Both the position numbers and the translations under genes were made by a program. A stretch of DNA of 64,000 nucleotides from Bdellovibrio sp. NC01 (GTDB taxonomy: Bacteria; Bdellovibrionota; Bdellovibrionia; Bdellovibrionales; Bdellovibrionaceae): positions 1,488,001 to 1,552,000 of the forward strand of contig NZ_CP030034.1 in NCBI RefSeq assembly GCF_006874625.1. Direction: 5' to 3'. Under the pieces are notes generated by a model. The model worked only from the letters and a program-made list of their open reading frames with translations, was not told where the DNA came from and made no database searches. Of the stretch, positions 43,667-53,369 are shown in pieces (position 1 is the stretch's first letter; each line of letters starts with the position of its first letter).

Positions 43667-44595
43667 TGGGAAAAAAGAATCCTGTGATTTTTGTTGTCGG
43701 CAGCACGGCCACTGGGAAATCCGAGTGGGCGCTGAAGCTTGCGCAAGAATTTAACGGGGTGATCATTAACTGCGATTCCGTTCAGCTTTACACCAAAGTC
43801 GACATCGGTTCGGCGAAGCCCAGTAAAGAAGAACAGGCCCTCGTAAAACATTATTTACTCGATTATGTGAATCCTCCGGAAGAAGTGACGGCTGGTAATT
43901 ATGCCCGTGATTTCTTTCAGGTGATGGAACAACTTCCTGAAGGTCAGCCCGCATTTGTTGTGGGTGGTACTGGTTTTTATTTCATGGCGATTGAAAAGGG
44001 CATGTATCCGGTCATGAAAGTGGCGCCGGAATTAAAAGCGCAAATCGAAAAAGAACTTTCTGAACCGGGCGGTTCGGAAAAACTTCACGCGGAACTGACA
44101 AAAATGGACCCCGAGTATGCGGCTAAAATTCATTTAGCCGATAAGTATCGTATCGGGCGCGCGATCGAATTGATTCGCAGCGAAGGCAAAAGTGTTACGC
44201 AAATCCAAAAAGAGTTCGAAGATCAACGTGAAGAATTTCCGTTTCCGCTGTTAAAGATTGGCCCAAGTTGGGACCGTGAACTTTTGCGCGAGCGAATTGC
44301 GAAAAGATCGGCGATCATGTTGCAAAACGGGTTGCTGGCAGAGACAAAAACTCTCCTCGACGAAGGTTTGGAAAACTGGGCTCCGCTCAGTTCGGTTGGT
44401 TATAAGGAAGCGATTGAATGTTTGAAAGGTGAAATTCCTTTCAGTGAATTACAAGAAGCGATTACGACAAGTACAGCTCAGCTCGCTAAAAGACAAAAAA
44501 CGTGGTTTCAGCGAGACAAATCAATTCACTGGTTTGATGGCGGCACGGGTTTCGAGCAAGCGCGAGCACAGGTCGAGAAATTTCTGAAATCTTGA
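43666..44595 (+). CDS. miaA: tRNA dimethylallyltransferase MiaA
   Basis: A 309-residue protein of standard length. The P-loop GSTATGKSEWALKLA (residues 12-26), NCDSVQLYTKVDIGSAKPS and VVGGTGFYFMAIEKG match MiaA. It adds dimethylallyl to A37 of tRNAs that read UNN codons. Its ATG shares a base with the mutL stop, a common mutL-miaA arrangement. It ends 34 bases before the yicC-like gene. Confidence 0.97.
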   Translation: MGKKNPVIFVVGSTATGKSEWALKLAQEFNGVIINCDSVQLYTKVDIGSAKPSKEEQALVKHYLLDYVNPPEEVTAGNYARDFFQVMEQLPEGQPAFVVGGTGFYFMAIEKGMYPVMKVAPELKAQIEKELSEPGGSEKLHAELTKMDPEYAAKIHLADKYRIGRAIELIRSEGKSVTQIQKEFEDQREEFPFPLLKIGPSWDRELLRERIAKRSAIMLQNGLLAETKTLLDEGLENWAPLSSVGYKEAIECLKGEIPFSELQEAITTSTAQLAKRQKTWFQRDKSIHWFDGGTGFEQARAQVEKFLKS

Positions 44596-44629
44596 CCCGA
44601 AAACTACGGGCGCGGAGAATGAAGGCAAT

Positions 44630-45508
44630 ATGAAAAGCATGACAGGTTACGGCAACGCGAGAGTTCAATCAAAGGATGTCACTATCGAGGTGAGCATTCG
44701 TTCAGTGAATGGCAGATTCTTGGAGCCTCGATTCCATTTACCTCGTGAATTCGTAGCTTTTGAAGGCGATCTTAAAAAAGTTTTATCTTCAACGCTTTTG
44801 CGTGGAACAGTTGATGTGTTTATTTCTCGTCGCGTGAAAAACGTGGGCGGCAAAACGCAGATGACGGTGAACGATGCATTGGCGAAAAAATATCTCACGG
44901 CATACAAACATCTTTCCAAAGAGTTGGGCGTTCCATTTCAAGTACATCTTGAAGCTATGGCGCGTTTGCCAGATGTGATCAAGCTTGAGGAAACGTATGA
45001 ATTGTTTGCTGGCGAAGAAAAAGTTTTGAAGAAAGCTTTCGCTGATGCTTGTAAGAATTGCGATAAAGAACGTGTACGTGAAGGAAAAGCCTTGCGTAAC
45101 GATCTGACGGCTTTGCTGGTTTCGCTGGAAAAACAAGTGAAGGCAATCACGGGTTTGCGCGAAGAAGCTAATGCACAACTTCAAGACAAGTTTGAACAAA
45201 AAATTCGTGCTCGTCTTAAAGGCAATGAAATTGATCCAACTAGATTGTCGCAAGAAATCGTGATTCAGCTTGAAAAGGCAGACATCAACGAAGAATTGTC
45301 TCGTCTAAGTGAGCATATTAAAAACTACCGCCAATTAGTGTCGTCGCAACAGGCCGAGGGTAAGAAATTGGATTTCTACACTCAAGAGCTGCTCCGCGAG
45401 GTGAATACGATTGGTTCGAAGTCTCAGGTAGCCAAGATCACTCAGGCTGTGGTAGAAGCAAAAACCCTTATTGAGAGACTAAGAGAACAGGTTCAAAACG
45501 TGCAATAA
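44630..45508 (+). CDS. yicC: YicC/YloC-family endoribonuclease
   Basis: A 292-residue protein of YicC length. It begins MKSMTGYGNARV, has EVSIRSVNGRFLEPRFHLP in the N domain, and the conserved C-terminal segments RLSEHIKNYRQLVS and KLDFYTQELLREVNTIGSK. YicC proteins are endoribonucleases that act on small RNAs. It precedes gmk with a one-base overlap (TAATG), a frequent pairing. GAAGG lies before the ATG. Confidence 0.93.
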   Translation: MKSMTGYGNARVQSKDVTIEVSIRSVNGRFLEPRFHLPREFVAFEGDLKKVLSSTLLRGTVDVFISRRVKNVGGKTQMTVNDALAKKYLTAYKHLSKELGVPFQVHLEAMARLPDVIKLEETYELFAGEEKVLKKAFADACKNCDKERVREGKALRNDLTALLVSLEKQVKAITGLREEANAQLQDKFEQKIRARLKGNEIDPTRLSQEIVIQLEKADINEELSRLSEHIKNYRQLVSSQQAEGKKLDFYTQELLREVNTIGSKSQVAKITQAVVEAKTLIERLREQVQNVQ

Positions 45509-46065
45509 TGAAGACACGCATGATCATCGTCGCCGCTCCGAGTGGCGCAGGAAAAAGTAGCTTTGTCGAAAGATTGACCAAGGAAAACGATCGCTTGGTC
45601 GACATCGTTACTTATACTACGCGTTCAATCCGTAAAGGGGAGACGAACGGTGTTCAGTACAACTTCATTAGCCACGACGACTTCCAGAATAAGATCGAAC
45701 AAGGTTTCTTTGTCGAGTGGGCGAAAGTTCACACGAATTACTACGGAACTTCTTACGCTTCGATTGAAAATGCCTGGGCTCAGAACAAAACAGCGATCAT
45801 GGATATCGACATCCAAGGTGTTTTGACATTTAAGTCTAAGTATCCGGATGCAAAGACGATTTTCATTCTCCCACCCTCAATTGATGAGCTGCGTCGTCGC
45901 ATTGAGAAACGCGATGGCGGTATGCCTCACGATATCGAAGTCAGAATGGCCAATGCCGAAAAAGAGCTGCGTGAGGCCTCTAAATTCGATTACCAGATCG
46001 TGAACGATAAGTTCGATCATTCCTACGAGCAATTCAAAAAAATCGTTGAAGAATTGCTAGGTTAA
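45508..46065 (+). CDS. gmk: guanylate kinase
   Basis: A 185-residue protein. The P-loop APSGAGKSSFVERL begins at residue 9. The GMP-binding region has TRSIRKGETNGVQYNF, then EWAKVHTNYYGTS and DIDIQGVLTFK. The lid RRRIEKRDGG is present. It converts GMP to GDP. It is translationally coupled to yicC and lies 43 bases before rpoZ, as in many proteobacteria. Confidence 0.97.
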   Translation: MKTRMIIVAAPSGAGKSSFVERLTKENDRLVDIVTYTTRSIRKGETNGVQYNFISHDDFQNKIEQGFFVEWAKVHTNYYGTSYASIENAWAQNKTAIMDIDIQGVLTFKSKYPDAKTIFILPPSIDELRRRIEKRDGGMPHDIEVRMANAEKELREASKFDYQIVNDKFDHSYEQFKKIVEELLG

Positions 46066-46108
46066 GGGTAATTTCACTCCCTGTATGTAGATTCGCCTGG
46101 AGGCAAAA

Positions 46109-46348
46109 ATGGCTCGTGTAACCGTTGAAGATTGCTTGGAAAAAGTTCCTAACAGATTTGCTCTTGTATTGATGGTCGCTAAAAGAGCGAAGCAACTTCT
46201 TAAAGGTGCAGAAGCTACAGTTTCAACTAAGAGCAACAAATACATCGTTAGCGCTCTTCGTGAAGTGGCTATCGGTAACGTTGGTTACGCTGAAGCTTTG
46301 GATAATGCTGACGCTATCAAACAAATCGAGAAAGACCTTAATAAGTAA
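46109..46348 (+). CDS. rpoZ: RNA polymerase omega subunit
   Basis: A 79-residue protein starting [20 protein letters not shown], the diagnostic omega N terminus, with [11 protein letters not shown] next. GGAGG lies seven bases before the ATG. It helps fold and place the beta' subunit and takes part in ppGpp sensing. It lies between gmk and the relA/spoT gene, the classic gmk-rpoZ-spoT order, with a terminator after it. Confidence 0.97.
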   Translation: MARVTVEDCLEKVPNRFALVLMVAKRAKQLLKGAEATVSTKSNKYIVSALREVAIGNVGYAEALDNADAIKQIEKDLNK

Positions 46349-46387
46349 TCCTCTCATTTGTTCATAATTCCCTCGAGGAATGACAAG

Positions 46388-46412
46388 AAAAGCGCACTCA
46401 GGTGCGCTTTTT
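46388..46412 (+). terminator. rho-independent terminator after rpoZ
   Basis: AAAAGCGCAC (46388-46397) pairs with GTGCGCTTTT (46402-46411) and a T-run continues. It separates gmk-rpoZ from the relA/spoT gene. Confidence 0.92.
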
Positions 46413-46523
46413 TCGTTTCTGAAATCGAGCCTTTTTATCGAGCCAGTCCAAGGTCGCTAACATCCTAAAAACACTAATATTTCTGAATTCTTAGTTGGTT
46501 CTATGTAAACTTAGGGTATTCTA

Positions 46524-48746
46524 GTGGATATGGTTGAGACTCAGAAAGAGGACGGCCTTTCCCATAAGCCCGTTAAGACAGTTGAAGATCTATTGAACCG
46601 CATTCGCAGTTACTGGCCGAGCGCGGATTTGAAAGTCATTGAAAAAGCCTATTATTTTTCTGAGAAAGCTCATGAAGGACAGATTCGTCGTTCGGGTGAG
46701 CCGTATATTTCTCATCCACTTTCTGTTGCAGCTATTCTTGCAGATTTGCGACTGGATTTAGATACGATTGCGACAGGTTTGCTTCACGATACGGTGGAAG
46801 ACACGCATGCGACTCTTGATGATATTCGTCGCGAGTTCGGTGATGTGATCGCGCACTTGGTTGATGGCGTTACTAAAATCGGTCAGATGAAATTTAAAAA
46901 CTCGCACGAAAAACAAGGCGAAAATATTCGCAAGATGATCGTAGCGATGGGTAAAGACGTGCGCGTCGTTCTGGTGAAGTTGTGCGATCGTTTGCACAAC
47001 ATGCGCACGATGAACTTCATGCCGTTTGATAAGCAAGAGCGTATCGCGCTTGAAACTTTGGAAATTTATTGTCCACTTGCGGGTCGCATGGGTATCAGCT
47101 CTTTAAAGACTGAACTTGAAGATCTGTGTTTCCGTTACTATCGCCCAGAGATGTACTACACGCTTGTTCAACAGGTTAAAAAGACTGAAGCCGAACAAAG
47201 CCGTTACATCGAAGATGTGAAATCGAAAATTTCTAAAGAGCTGAATAAAGCTGGCTTTAAATTCGACGTCTATGGTCGCTCAAAGCACTTGTGGTCGATC
47301 TATAGAAAAATGCAATCACGTAACATCGATTACGATCAAGTCTATGACGTTCTGGCGTTCCGTGTGCTTGTCGATACAATCGCTGAGTGTTACGCCGTTC
47401 TAGGTTTGGTCCACTCGTTGTGGAAACCAATTCCTGGTCGTTTCAAAGACTTCATCGCCATGCCTAAAACCAATAACTATCAGTCGTTGCATACGACAGT
47501 GATTGGTCCGGGCGGTGAGCGTATTGAAATTCAAATTCGTACTCAAGAAATGAACTTGGTCGCTGAGCGCGGTATCGCGGCTCACTGGAAGTACAAAGAG
47601 CGCGGCAAAATGGAAGACTCTTCCGACTTGCAACAAGCGAACTGGCTTCGTGACCTTGTGAATCTTCATCAACAAACACGCAGTTCTGACGAGTTTTTGG
47701 ATACTGTAAAAACGGACTTATTTGAGTCTGAAATTTACGTATTCACTCCGAACGGAGATGTGCGTGAATTCCCTGAAGGTGCGACACCGGTCGACTTCGC
47801 TTACGCCGTTCATACCGAACTTGGTAACAAGTGTGTCGGTGCGCGCGTGAATGGCAAGATGGTGCCTTTGAAGCATCAATTGCAAAACGGGGACACTGTT
47901 GAAATCGTGACTTCAAAAACACAACAGCCGTCGAAAGATTGGTTGAAATTTGTTGTTACGAATAAAGCCAAAGCAAAAATTCGTGCCTTCGTTAAAGAAG
48001 AACAACGCCGTCGTGCCATTCTTCTTGGTAAAGAGCTTGTGGAAAAAGAATTCCGCAAATTCGGCATGGCTGCTGCGAAGCACATGAAGGGCGAGCACTA
48101 CGAAAATTATCTAAAGGATCACGGCCTTGCTGACACTGACGAGCTTTATGTCGCTGTCGGTTACGGCAAACTTGAAACAAGAATTTTGGTAGAACGCATT
48201 TCTCCAGAAGCGATTGCGAAAGAAGCCGCAAAAACTGAAAACAGTTCTTTCATGGAGAAAGTCTTCAAAGCAGCGACGCAAAAAACGAAGAAATCAAATT
48301 CTTTGGTCAGCGTTGATGGTATGGACGACGTTCTTGTTCACTATGCAAAATGCTGTCATCCGATTCCAGGCGATCCGATTGTTGGTTTTATCAGTCGTGG
48401 CCGCGGTATTACAATCCATCGCAGTGACTGTCGTAAAGCGTTCGAATTCGATCAGCTTCGCAAAGTCGATGTGACTTGGAATGTGAAACAAGCGGGCGAG
48501 GGCCAAGAGCGTATCGTGCGTTTGAAAATTATCTCTCAAGACGTTCCGGGACTTTTGAAATCTATGTCTGAGGCTTTTGCTCAACAAGGTATCAATATTC
48601 AATCGGCGCAAATTCGTACGACAAAAGATAAAAAAGCCGTTTGTAATTTTGAGGTCAGCGTTCGCGATGCAAGTCAGTTGAATCAGGCCATTTACGAAAT
48701 TCAAAAAATTAAAGGCATTATCGGTGTCTCTCGCGTCCTTCATTAG
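46524..48746 (+). CDS. bifunctional (p)ppGpp synthetase/hydrolase (RelA/SpoT)
   Basis: A 740-residue protein. The start is GTG 46524 (AGGG eight bases upstream) or ATG 46530. The HD hydrolase domain keeps His64 (SHPLSVAAIL) and HD at 88-89 (LLHDTVED), so hydrolysis is likely intact. The synthetase domain has RFKDFIAMPKTNNYQSLHTT and EIQIRTQEM. TGS and ACT domains follow. It makes and removes the alarmone (p)ppGpp. Its last 23 bases also encode the beginning of the histidine kinase. Confidence 0.95.
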   Translation: MDMVETQKEDGLSHKPVKTVEDLLNRIRSYWPSADLKVIEKAYYFSEKAHEGQIRRSGEPYISHPLSVAAILADLRLDLDTIATGLLHDTVEDTHATLDDIRREFGDVIAHLVDGVTKIGQMKFKNSHEKQGENIRKMIVAMGKDVRVVLVKLCDRLHNMRTMNFMPFDKQERIALETLEIYCPLAGRMGISSLKTELEDLCFRYYRPEMYYTLVQQVKKTEAEQSRYIEDVKSKISKELNKAGFKFDVYGRSKHLWSIYRKMQSRNIDYDQVYDVLAFRVLVDTIAECYAVLGLVHSLWKPIPGRFKDFIAMPKTNNYQSLHTTVIGPGGERIEIQIRTQEMNLVAERGIAAHWKYKERGKMEDSSDLQQANWLRDLVNLHQQTRSSDEFLDTVKTDLFESEIYVFTPNGDVREFPEGATPVDFAYAVHTELGNKCVGARVNGKMVPLKHQLQNGDTVEIVTSKTQQPSKDWLKFVVTNKAKAKIRAFVKEEQRRRAILLGKELVEKEFRKFGMAAAKHMKGEHYENYLKDHGLADTDELYVAVGYGKLETRILVERISPEAIAKEAAKTENSSFMEKVFKAATQKTKKSNSLVSVDGMDDVLVHYAKCCHPIPGDPIVGFISRGRGITIHRSDCRKAFEFDQLRKVDVTWNVKQAGEGQERIVRLKIISQDVPGLLKSMSEAFAQQGINIQSAQIRTTKDKKAVCNFEVSVRDASQLNQAIYEIQKIKGIIGVSRVLH

Positions 48747-51318
48747 AAAACTACCAAAACTCCATAACGTCCTGGCACTGATCGTGTTGGGCGTGGGACT
48801 GACTGTGATCTTCGGATGGATCGTGCAAGATCCTATGTTGATTCGCGTGCGCCCGCAGTTTGCGCCAATGGTGTTTAACAGTGCCTTTCTTTTGTGTTTT
48901 CTTTCTTTGGGAGTTTTATTTTCTGAATACAGTTATTTAAAACTCGGGCGCATTTGTTCCGTCATTGTCATGATTTTTTCTGGCGTGGTTTTGATTCAGT
49001 ATCCGCTGAACATAAATTTCGGCATTGATACGTTTTTTGTAAAACCTTTCTTTGATTCGAATTATCCAGGTCGCATGGCTGCGAGTGTGGCGGGGACAAC
49101 CGCTTTATTGGGACTTGCGCTGTTTTTCAATAAGCGCTCGACACTGTGTCAGTATGTGCGCAGTACCGCTTCCAGTTTGGCTTTCGGTTTTGGTGTAATT
49201 GGTCTTTTAGGATACGTCTTTAACTTCAACTCGGAGTATGGTTGGGGTTCTTTTTCTAGAATGGCCGTGCACACTTCAACGTCCATTATTTTGTTAAGTA
49301 TCGCGCTGCTTGCGCAACTTCGTACGAAAGTGAAAGAACAGTCCGATAACATTGAAGGGCGTTACTTCATTCCGTTCTATATGTTGATCATCGGGATTTT
49401 GACGTCGTTGCTGATTTGGCAACTCTTAGTCGTCAAAGACTTCGATAGAAATCGCGGTATCACCGAGATTCGCGCTGAATCCTTGAAAACCAACATGGAT
49501 AATACTCTTTATCCGGTGAAAACGTCGTTGGAAAATATGGCCAGACGTTTTGCACTTCATCGTTATCCAAACTATGAGGTATGGGCGTTGGACTCTGCCA
49601 GCTTCATTGAAGATTTCGGTGGAATTAAACGTGTCACATGGGCCGATGAAAACTATGTGACTCGTTGGGTTTATCCGTTAACTAATGGCGGGGAAAAGAT
49701 CAAATCCGTCAATGTCTCTGAAGAACCTACGGTGCGCGATATCGTAAAGTATGCCGTCGAAAATCGCACCATGAGTATGTCGAGCACTTTTGAACTAAAA
49801 ACCGGTGGAAGTGGCTTTGTTATCTTTGCACCGATTTTTCGTGAAGATCAATTTCAGGGAATCCTTTCTGCCGCTGTGATCGCAAAAGATTTCTTTGAGC
49901 GTATTGCGAAAGTTGAAAACTACGATCTAACTATTTATGAAGATGGCCGCGAGCTGATTTCGACTGGCAAAGCTCAAGGGACGTATGCGCGCGACTGGAC
50001 TTATAAAACAACGTATAGGTATCTGAATGCAAAATGGGAAATCGAGCTGACGCCAAAGCCTGAATTGATCCGTGCCAACGCATCCGTTTTGCCAAGTTTC
50101 GTATTTATTTTCGGGGTGACGATTTCATTGCTTCTGTCGTTGGCAGTTCACTTCTTCCAAAAAGCGAAGAAAGCAGAAAGTAAAGCACGCCAATCGTTAG
50201 AGTGGCAGAACGCCGCACGCAATAGTATTTCCCTTATTGTGTTTACAACCGACGCCGATATAAAAATTTTGGATGTTAACGATGCGATGGTGAAGTTGCT
50301 TGGTTACAGTGTCGAAGAATTGGTTGGCACTTCGCCTTACGCATTCCACGATCACGATGAACTGATGATGAAACGTGGACAGATGGAAGCGCGCCTAGGT
50401 CGTCCGTTACCGACGGATCGCGATTTTGCGGAAGCTATCTTTGAATTAGGTTATAGCTCTGCATCTGAACGCACGTTACTTACTAAATCTGGCAAAAGAC
50501 TTTCTACAGTCGCTTCTATCAGCCGCGTGGTTGGTGATAATGGAGAAATCGCGGGCTATATGGCGATCTTCGAAGATATCACTCAGAAAAAAGAGCGCGA
50601 AAATCTTTTGAAAGAACAAGAAAAACTTATCATGACGTCGTCACGCTTAGCTTCGCTGGGTGAGATGGCTGCTGGTATCGCGCACGAAATTAACAATCCG
50701 CTGGCGATCATCAGTGGTTACGTCAGCGTCTTGAAAAAGCAACTTTCGCAAAAAGGTTTAGACGGGGATGTAGAGATCAATCGCCGTGTCGATTCCATTG
50801 ATTCAACAGTACAGCGTATTGCTAAAATCATCCGCGGCTTAAGAACCTATTCGCGTGAATCGCACGAGGGTAGCGATGAAGTTTCAAGTGTGGATCAAAT
50901 CATCGATGATACTTTGGCATTTTGTACGGAAAAATTTAGAAACGACAACATCGATCTTGTCGCTTCCATTGAACCGAACTTGAAAGTTCGCTGTCGTCCG
51001 TATCAAATCTCGCAAGTGATTTTGAATCTTTTGAACAACGCTTACGATGCAGTAGCGCAGTCGCAAGTTCGTAAAGTTGTTATCGAAGCGAAAAAAGTTT
51101 CTGATGGAATCGAAATCAGCGTCACGGATTCCGGTCCCGGCGTGCCAAAAGAATTGCGCAGCAAAATCATGCAACCGTTCTTCACAACAAAAGAAGTGGG
51201 GCAGGGGATTGGTTTAGGCTTAAGCATCTCTCAAGGTATTATTCAAAGCCACGGCGGCAAATTCTATTTAGACGAAACAAGCAAACAAACAAGATTCGTC
51301 ATCTGGCTCAAATCCTAA
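48724..51318 (+). CDS. CHASE/PAS histidine kinase
   Basis: An 864-residue protein from GTG 48724, within the end of the RelA/SpoT gene; AAAGG is eight bases upstream. The first 220 residues contain about seven membrane helices. Then comes a periplasmic CHASE-like domain (about 260-430, MARRFALHRYPNYEVWAL and GFVIFAPIFREDQFQG), another helix, a PAS domain (about 500-620), a phosphoacceptor helix with His654 in GIAHEINNP, and a HATPase domain (NLLNNAYDAV; DSGPGVP; GQGIGLGLSIS). No receiver domain or response regulator is adjacent. Confidence 0.92.
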   Translation: MSLASFIRKLPKLHNVLALIVLGVGLTVIFGWIVQDPMLIRVRPQFAPMVFNSAFLLCFLSLGVLFSEYSYLKLGRICSVIVMIFSGVVLIQYPLNINFGIDTFFVKPFFDSNYPGRMAASVAGTTALLGLALFFNKRSTLCQYVRSTASSLAFGFGVIGLLGYVFNFNSEYGWGSFSRMAVHTSTSIILLSIALLAQLRTKVKEQSDNIEGRYFIPFYMLIIGILTSLLIWQLLVVKDFDRNRGITEIRAESLKTNMDNTLYPVKTSLENMARRFALHRYPNYEVWALDSASFIEDFGGIKRVTWADENYVTRWVYPLTNGGEKIKSVNVSEEPTVRDIVKYAVENRTMSMSSTFELKTGGSGFVIFAPIFREDQFQGILSAAVIAKDFFERIAKVENYDLTIYEDGRELISTGKAQGTYARDWTYKTTYRYLNAKWEIELTPKPELIRANASVLPSFVFIFGVTISLLLSLAVHFFQKAKKAESKARQSLEWQNAARNSISLIVFTTDADIKILDVNDAMVKLLGYSVEELVGTSPYAFHDHDELMMKRGQMEARLGRPLPTDRDFAEAIFELGYSSASERTLLTKSGKRLSTVASISRVVGDNGEIAGYMAIFEDITQKKERENLLKEQEKLIMTSSRLASLGEMAAGIAHEINNPLAIISGYVSVLKKQLSQKGLDGDVEINRRVDSIDSTVQRIAKIIRGLRTYSRESHEGSDEVSSVDQIIDDTLAFCTEKFRNDNIDLVASIEPNLKVRCRPYQISQVILNLLNNAYDAVAQSQVRKVVIEAKKVSDGIEISVTDSGPGVPKELRSKIMQPFFTTKEVGQGIGLGLSISQGIIQSHGGKFYLDETSKQTRFVIWLKS

Positions 51319-51335
51319 CGGGTGTCTGCCATTTT

Positions 51336-52277
51336 TTAATTGGTGTTCCAAGCCCAGCCGGCTTTTAGGATGATGGATGTGGCCTTCACGGTGTCTGACG
51401 GTGGGAAATAATTGTATTCGATGCTGATCGGGATGTAGTTCTTACGACTGATTTGCCAGTCGGCGCCGATTGCTAATGTCAGAATTTGATTTGTTGCGAT
51501 GTTTGATTCGTTGAGTGCCGTTGCTGATTTTGAAACGGCGACTAAGAAGCCACCGCCGGCTCCGCCCCAGAAGCGCAGGCGATTTTGTGTCAGATAGTAT
51601 TTACCTAAACCATAAGCTGACAAGTACATGATGTTGGCAGAGCAGTTCGTTGACGTCTTGCCATCACAACCCAAAATGGTTGAAGTGCCGCTGGCATTGT
51701 ATTGTTCCAAGGCAACCAAGGCACGCACCGAGATATCCGGAGTTGCGATAAATTCGTAAAAACCACCGGCACCAAAACTAGTTCCTTTTAAAGCAACAGA
51801 TTCAGTGGCGTTAAAGTAGTCTTTGATTGAAACCGTCATCGTATTTTGCAAAAGCTCGCCAACAATACCGAATGAAGGTTTTAAATAGCGTAAATAAGAA
51901 GTGTCACGGGGAGTTCTGTCCGAACCCTCTGTGGGCTCTTCAGCGTGTGTTTCTTTTGCAGTTTCAGCTTCAGCCGAGCGTGCAGCCGCAACAGCGCCTG
52001 CGCCCGATGACGCCTTTGCACGAAGCGAATAACCGGCTTCAGCGCGGCCTTTAAGAATATCAGCCAAGGCTTTGCCGTTTTTCACTTGTTTAACACGGAT
52101 GATGCCGACTTTTTTATTGTTCGCGGGATTGATCAGAAAGAATTCATCACCTTCAGCCACTTCATCGCCGTCTAAAGAGATTAAAGTTTTTCCGTTTTTG
52201 ACGGCAGTGATTGTTGCAGCAGTGGCTGAGCTCTGGATGAAAAGGATCAAACTAAGAGCGACGATGATATTCTTCAA
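51336..52277 (-). CDS. outer-membrane beta-barrel protein with an N-terminal small domain
   Basis: A 313-residue protein from TTG 52277, supported by AGGA eight bases upstream. Signal peptide 1-20 (ending ATA). Residues 21-85 look like a small beta domain (TAVKNGKTLISLDGDEVAEG; IIRVKQVKNGKALADILKG). An Ala/Glu-rich linker (88-125) leads to a barrel-like C-terminal 185 residues ending GWAWNTN. The ligand is unknown. The gene starts eight bases after the stop of the lipoprotein gene at 52286, so they are one unit. Confidence 0.8.
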   Translation of the reverse strand: MKNIIVALSLILFIQSSATAATITAVKNGKTLISLDGDEVAEGDEFFLINPANNKKVGIIRVKQVKNGKALADILKGRAEAGYSLRAKASSGAGAVAAARSAEAETAKETHAEEPTEGSDRTPRDTSYLRYLKPSFGIVGELLQNTMTVSIKDYFNATESVALKGTSFGAGGFYEFIATPDISVRALVALEQYNASGTSTILGCDGKTSTNCSANIMYLSAYGLGKYYLTQNRLRFWGGAGGGFLVAVSKSATALNESNIATNQILTLAIGADWQISRKNYIPISIEYNYFPPSDTVKATSIILKAGWAWNTN

Positions 52278-52285
52278 ACAGTGTC

Positions 52286-52723
52286 CTAATCTTGAGTCAT
52301 CAGGTTGTTTTCAAGCTCGCGAATGAATTGATCTTTATAAAGGTCCCACACCGCAGACGTGGCGAATTCATAATTGCAAGTCATGGTCGTGGCGTTATCA
52401 GTTTTTTGAATCGCTTTAACTTCGATCACGCCATTGGCGTTCATTGTGCGCCAGATTTCAAGATCTGTTTCAGACACTACAAGTTCATAAGAAGCTGCAG
52501 GGAATTCTGAATTGAACCATGATTCAATCGTGCCTTCTTTTTTGCAGTTTTTAAGCTTGAATTGCGCGGTAGTGCGCAGTGCTGGAGCGACGGCAGTCGC
52601 GGAAGCTGAAGCAGCTTTCAGTTTTCCAGGAGCGTCGTTTTCAAATTCTTTACGGCCATCTGATTTATACAGAGAGCAGGCACTAAGACTTAGAAAAAGG
52701 AGTGAAGTGAAAACATGCTTCAT
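52286..52723 (-). CDS. small lipoprotein of unknown function
   Basis: A 145-residue protein. Signal peptide ends in lipobox LSAC (Cys16), so it is lipid-anchored. An Ala/Ser stretch (about 36-48) follows. The mature domain has two cysteines (LKNCKK and MTCNYE), likely one disulfide, and an extended beta pattern. No family is recognised. It precedes the barrel gene in the same unit, which suggests an envelope role. Confidence 0.75.
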   Translation of the reverse strand: MKHVFTSLLFLSLSACSLYKSDGRKEFENDAPGKLKAASASATAVAPALRTTAQFKLKNCKKEGTIESWFNSEFPAASYELVVSETDLEIWRTMNANGVIEVKAIQKTDNATTMTCNYEFATSAVWDLYKDQFIRELENNLMTQD

Positions 52724-52757
52724 AACCCTTTTATTATAGAATCTGAGGGCAGAAATG

Positions 52758-52788
52758 ACAAAGGCCCCGAGATGATCAGGGCCTTTGT
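52758..52788. terminator. possible terminator hairpin downstream of ssb
   Basis: ACAAAGGCCC pairs with GGGCCTTTGT, a ten-pair stem with an 11-base loop. T-runs on both sides are poor, so termination is uncertain. Confidence 0.45.
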
Positions 52789-52817
52789 GCAGTAAAATAC
52801 ATTTTTAGAGCAAACGA

Positions 52818-53255
52818 TTAAAATGGAATTTCGTCGTTGCTGTTGAAGCTTGGTTCTGGACCGAAATCGTTGAAGTTGAAATCGTCGCCACCACCCATTG
52901 AAGATGAAGTCGAAGAAGATCTTTCGCCGCTTGCTGCGCCCAAGAATTGAACTGTGCTTGCTACGATTTCAGTCGTATAGCGTTTAGCACCTTGTTGGTC
53001 TTCCCATTGGCGAGTTTGCAATTTACCTTCAACATAAACTTGGCGACCTTTGCTCAAGTGCTTACCGCAGATTTCTGCAAGTTTGCCCCAAACAGTTACA
53101 CGGTGCCATTCAGTCTTCTCTTGTCTTTGGCCATCTTTTACCCAAGATTCGCTTGTTGCGATATTCAAACGCGCAACTGTGCTGCCGCTGCCGATAGCTT
53201 TAACTTCAGGATCAGCACCCAAACGACCTACAATGATAACCTTATTTACAGACAT
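52818..53255 (-). CDS. ssb: single-stranded DNA-binding protein
   Basis: A 145-residue protein. The OB-fold opens [17 protein letters not shown], with [15 protein letters not shown] and [18 protein letters not shown]. The C-terminal tip NDEIPF matches the conserved acidic tail that recruits repair proteins. A Ser/Gly linker lies between. It coats single-stranded DNA in replication and repair. GGAGGG precedes the ATG. It is codirectional with, and 163 bases downstream of, gspN. Confidence 0.97.
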   Translation of the reverse strand: MSVNKVIIVGRLGADPEVKAIGSGSTVARLNIATSESWVKDGQRQEKTEWHRVTVWGKLAEICGKHLSKGRQVYVEGKLQTRQWEDQQGAKRYTTEIVASTVQFLGAASGERSSSTSSSMGGGDDFNFNDFGPEPSFNSNDEIPF

Positions 53256-53296
53256 TATTCCCTCCGATTTAGACCACTTCGTTTTTGGTCAGTTTA

Positions 53297-53325
53297 AGAG
53301 TGAAGTCAATAAGACTTCGGACTCT
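53297..53325 (-). promoter_or_regulatory. hairpin in the ssb leader
   Basis: AGAGT-GAAGTC (53297-53307) pairs with GACTTC-(GG)-ACTCT (53313-53325), an 11-pair stem with a two-base bulge, 42 bases upstream of the ssb start. It may act at the RNA level. Confidence 0.4.
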
Positions 53326-53369
53326 AATTTAAGATAGGAGGTGAGGTGAGCAAGTTTTAAGCACGCCCC

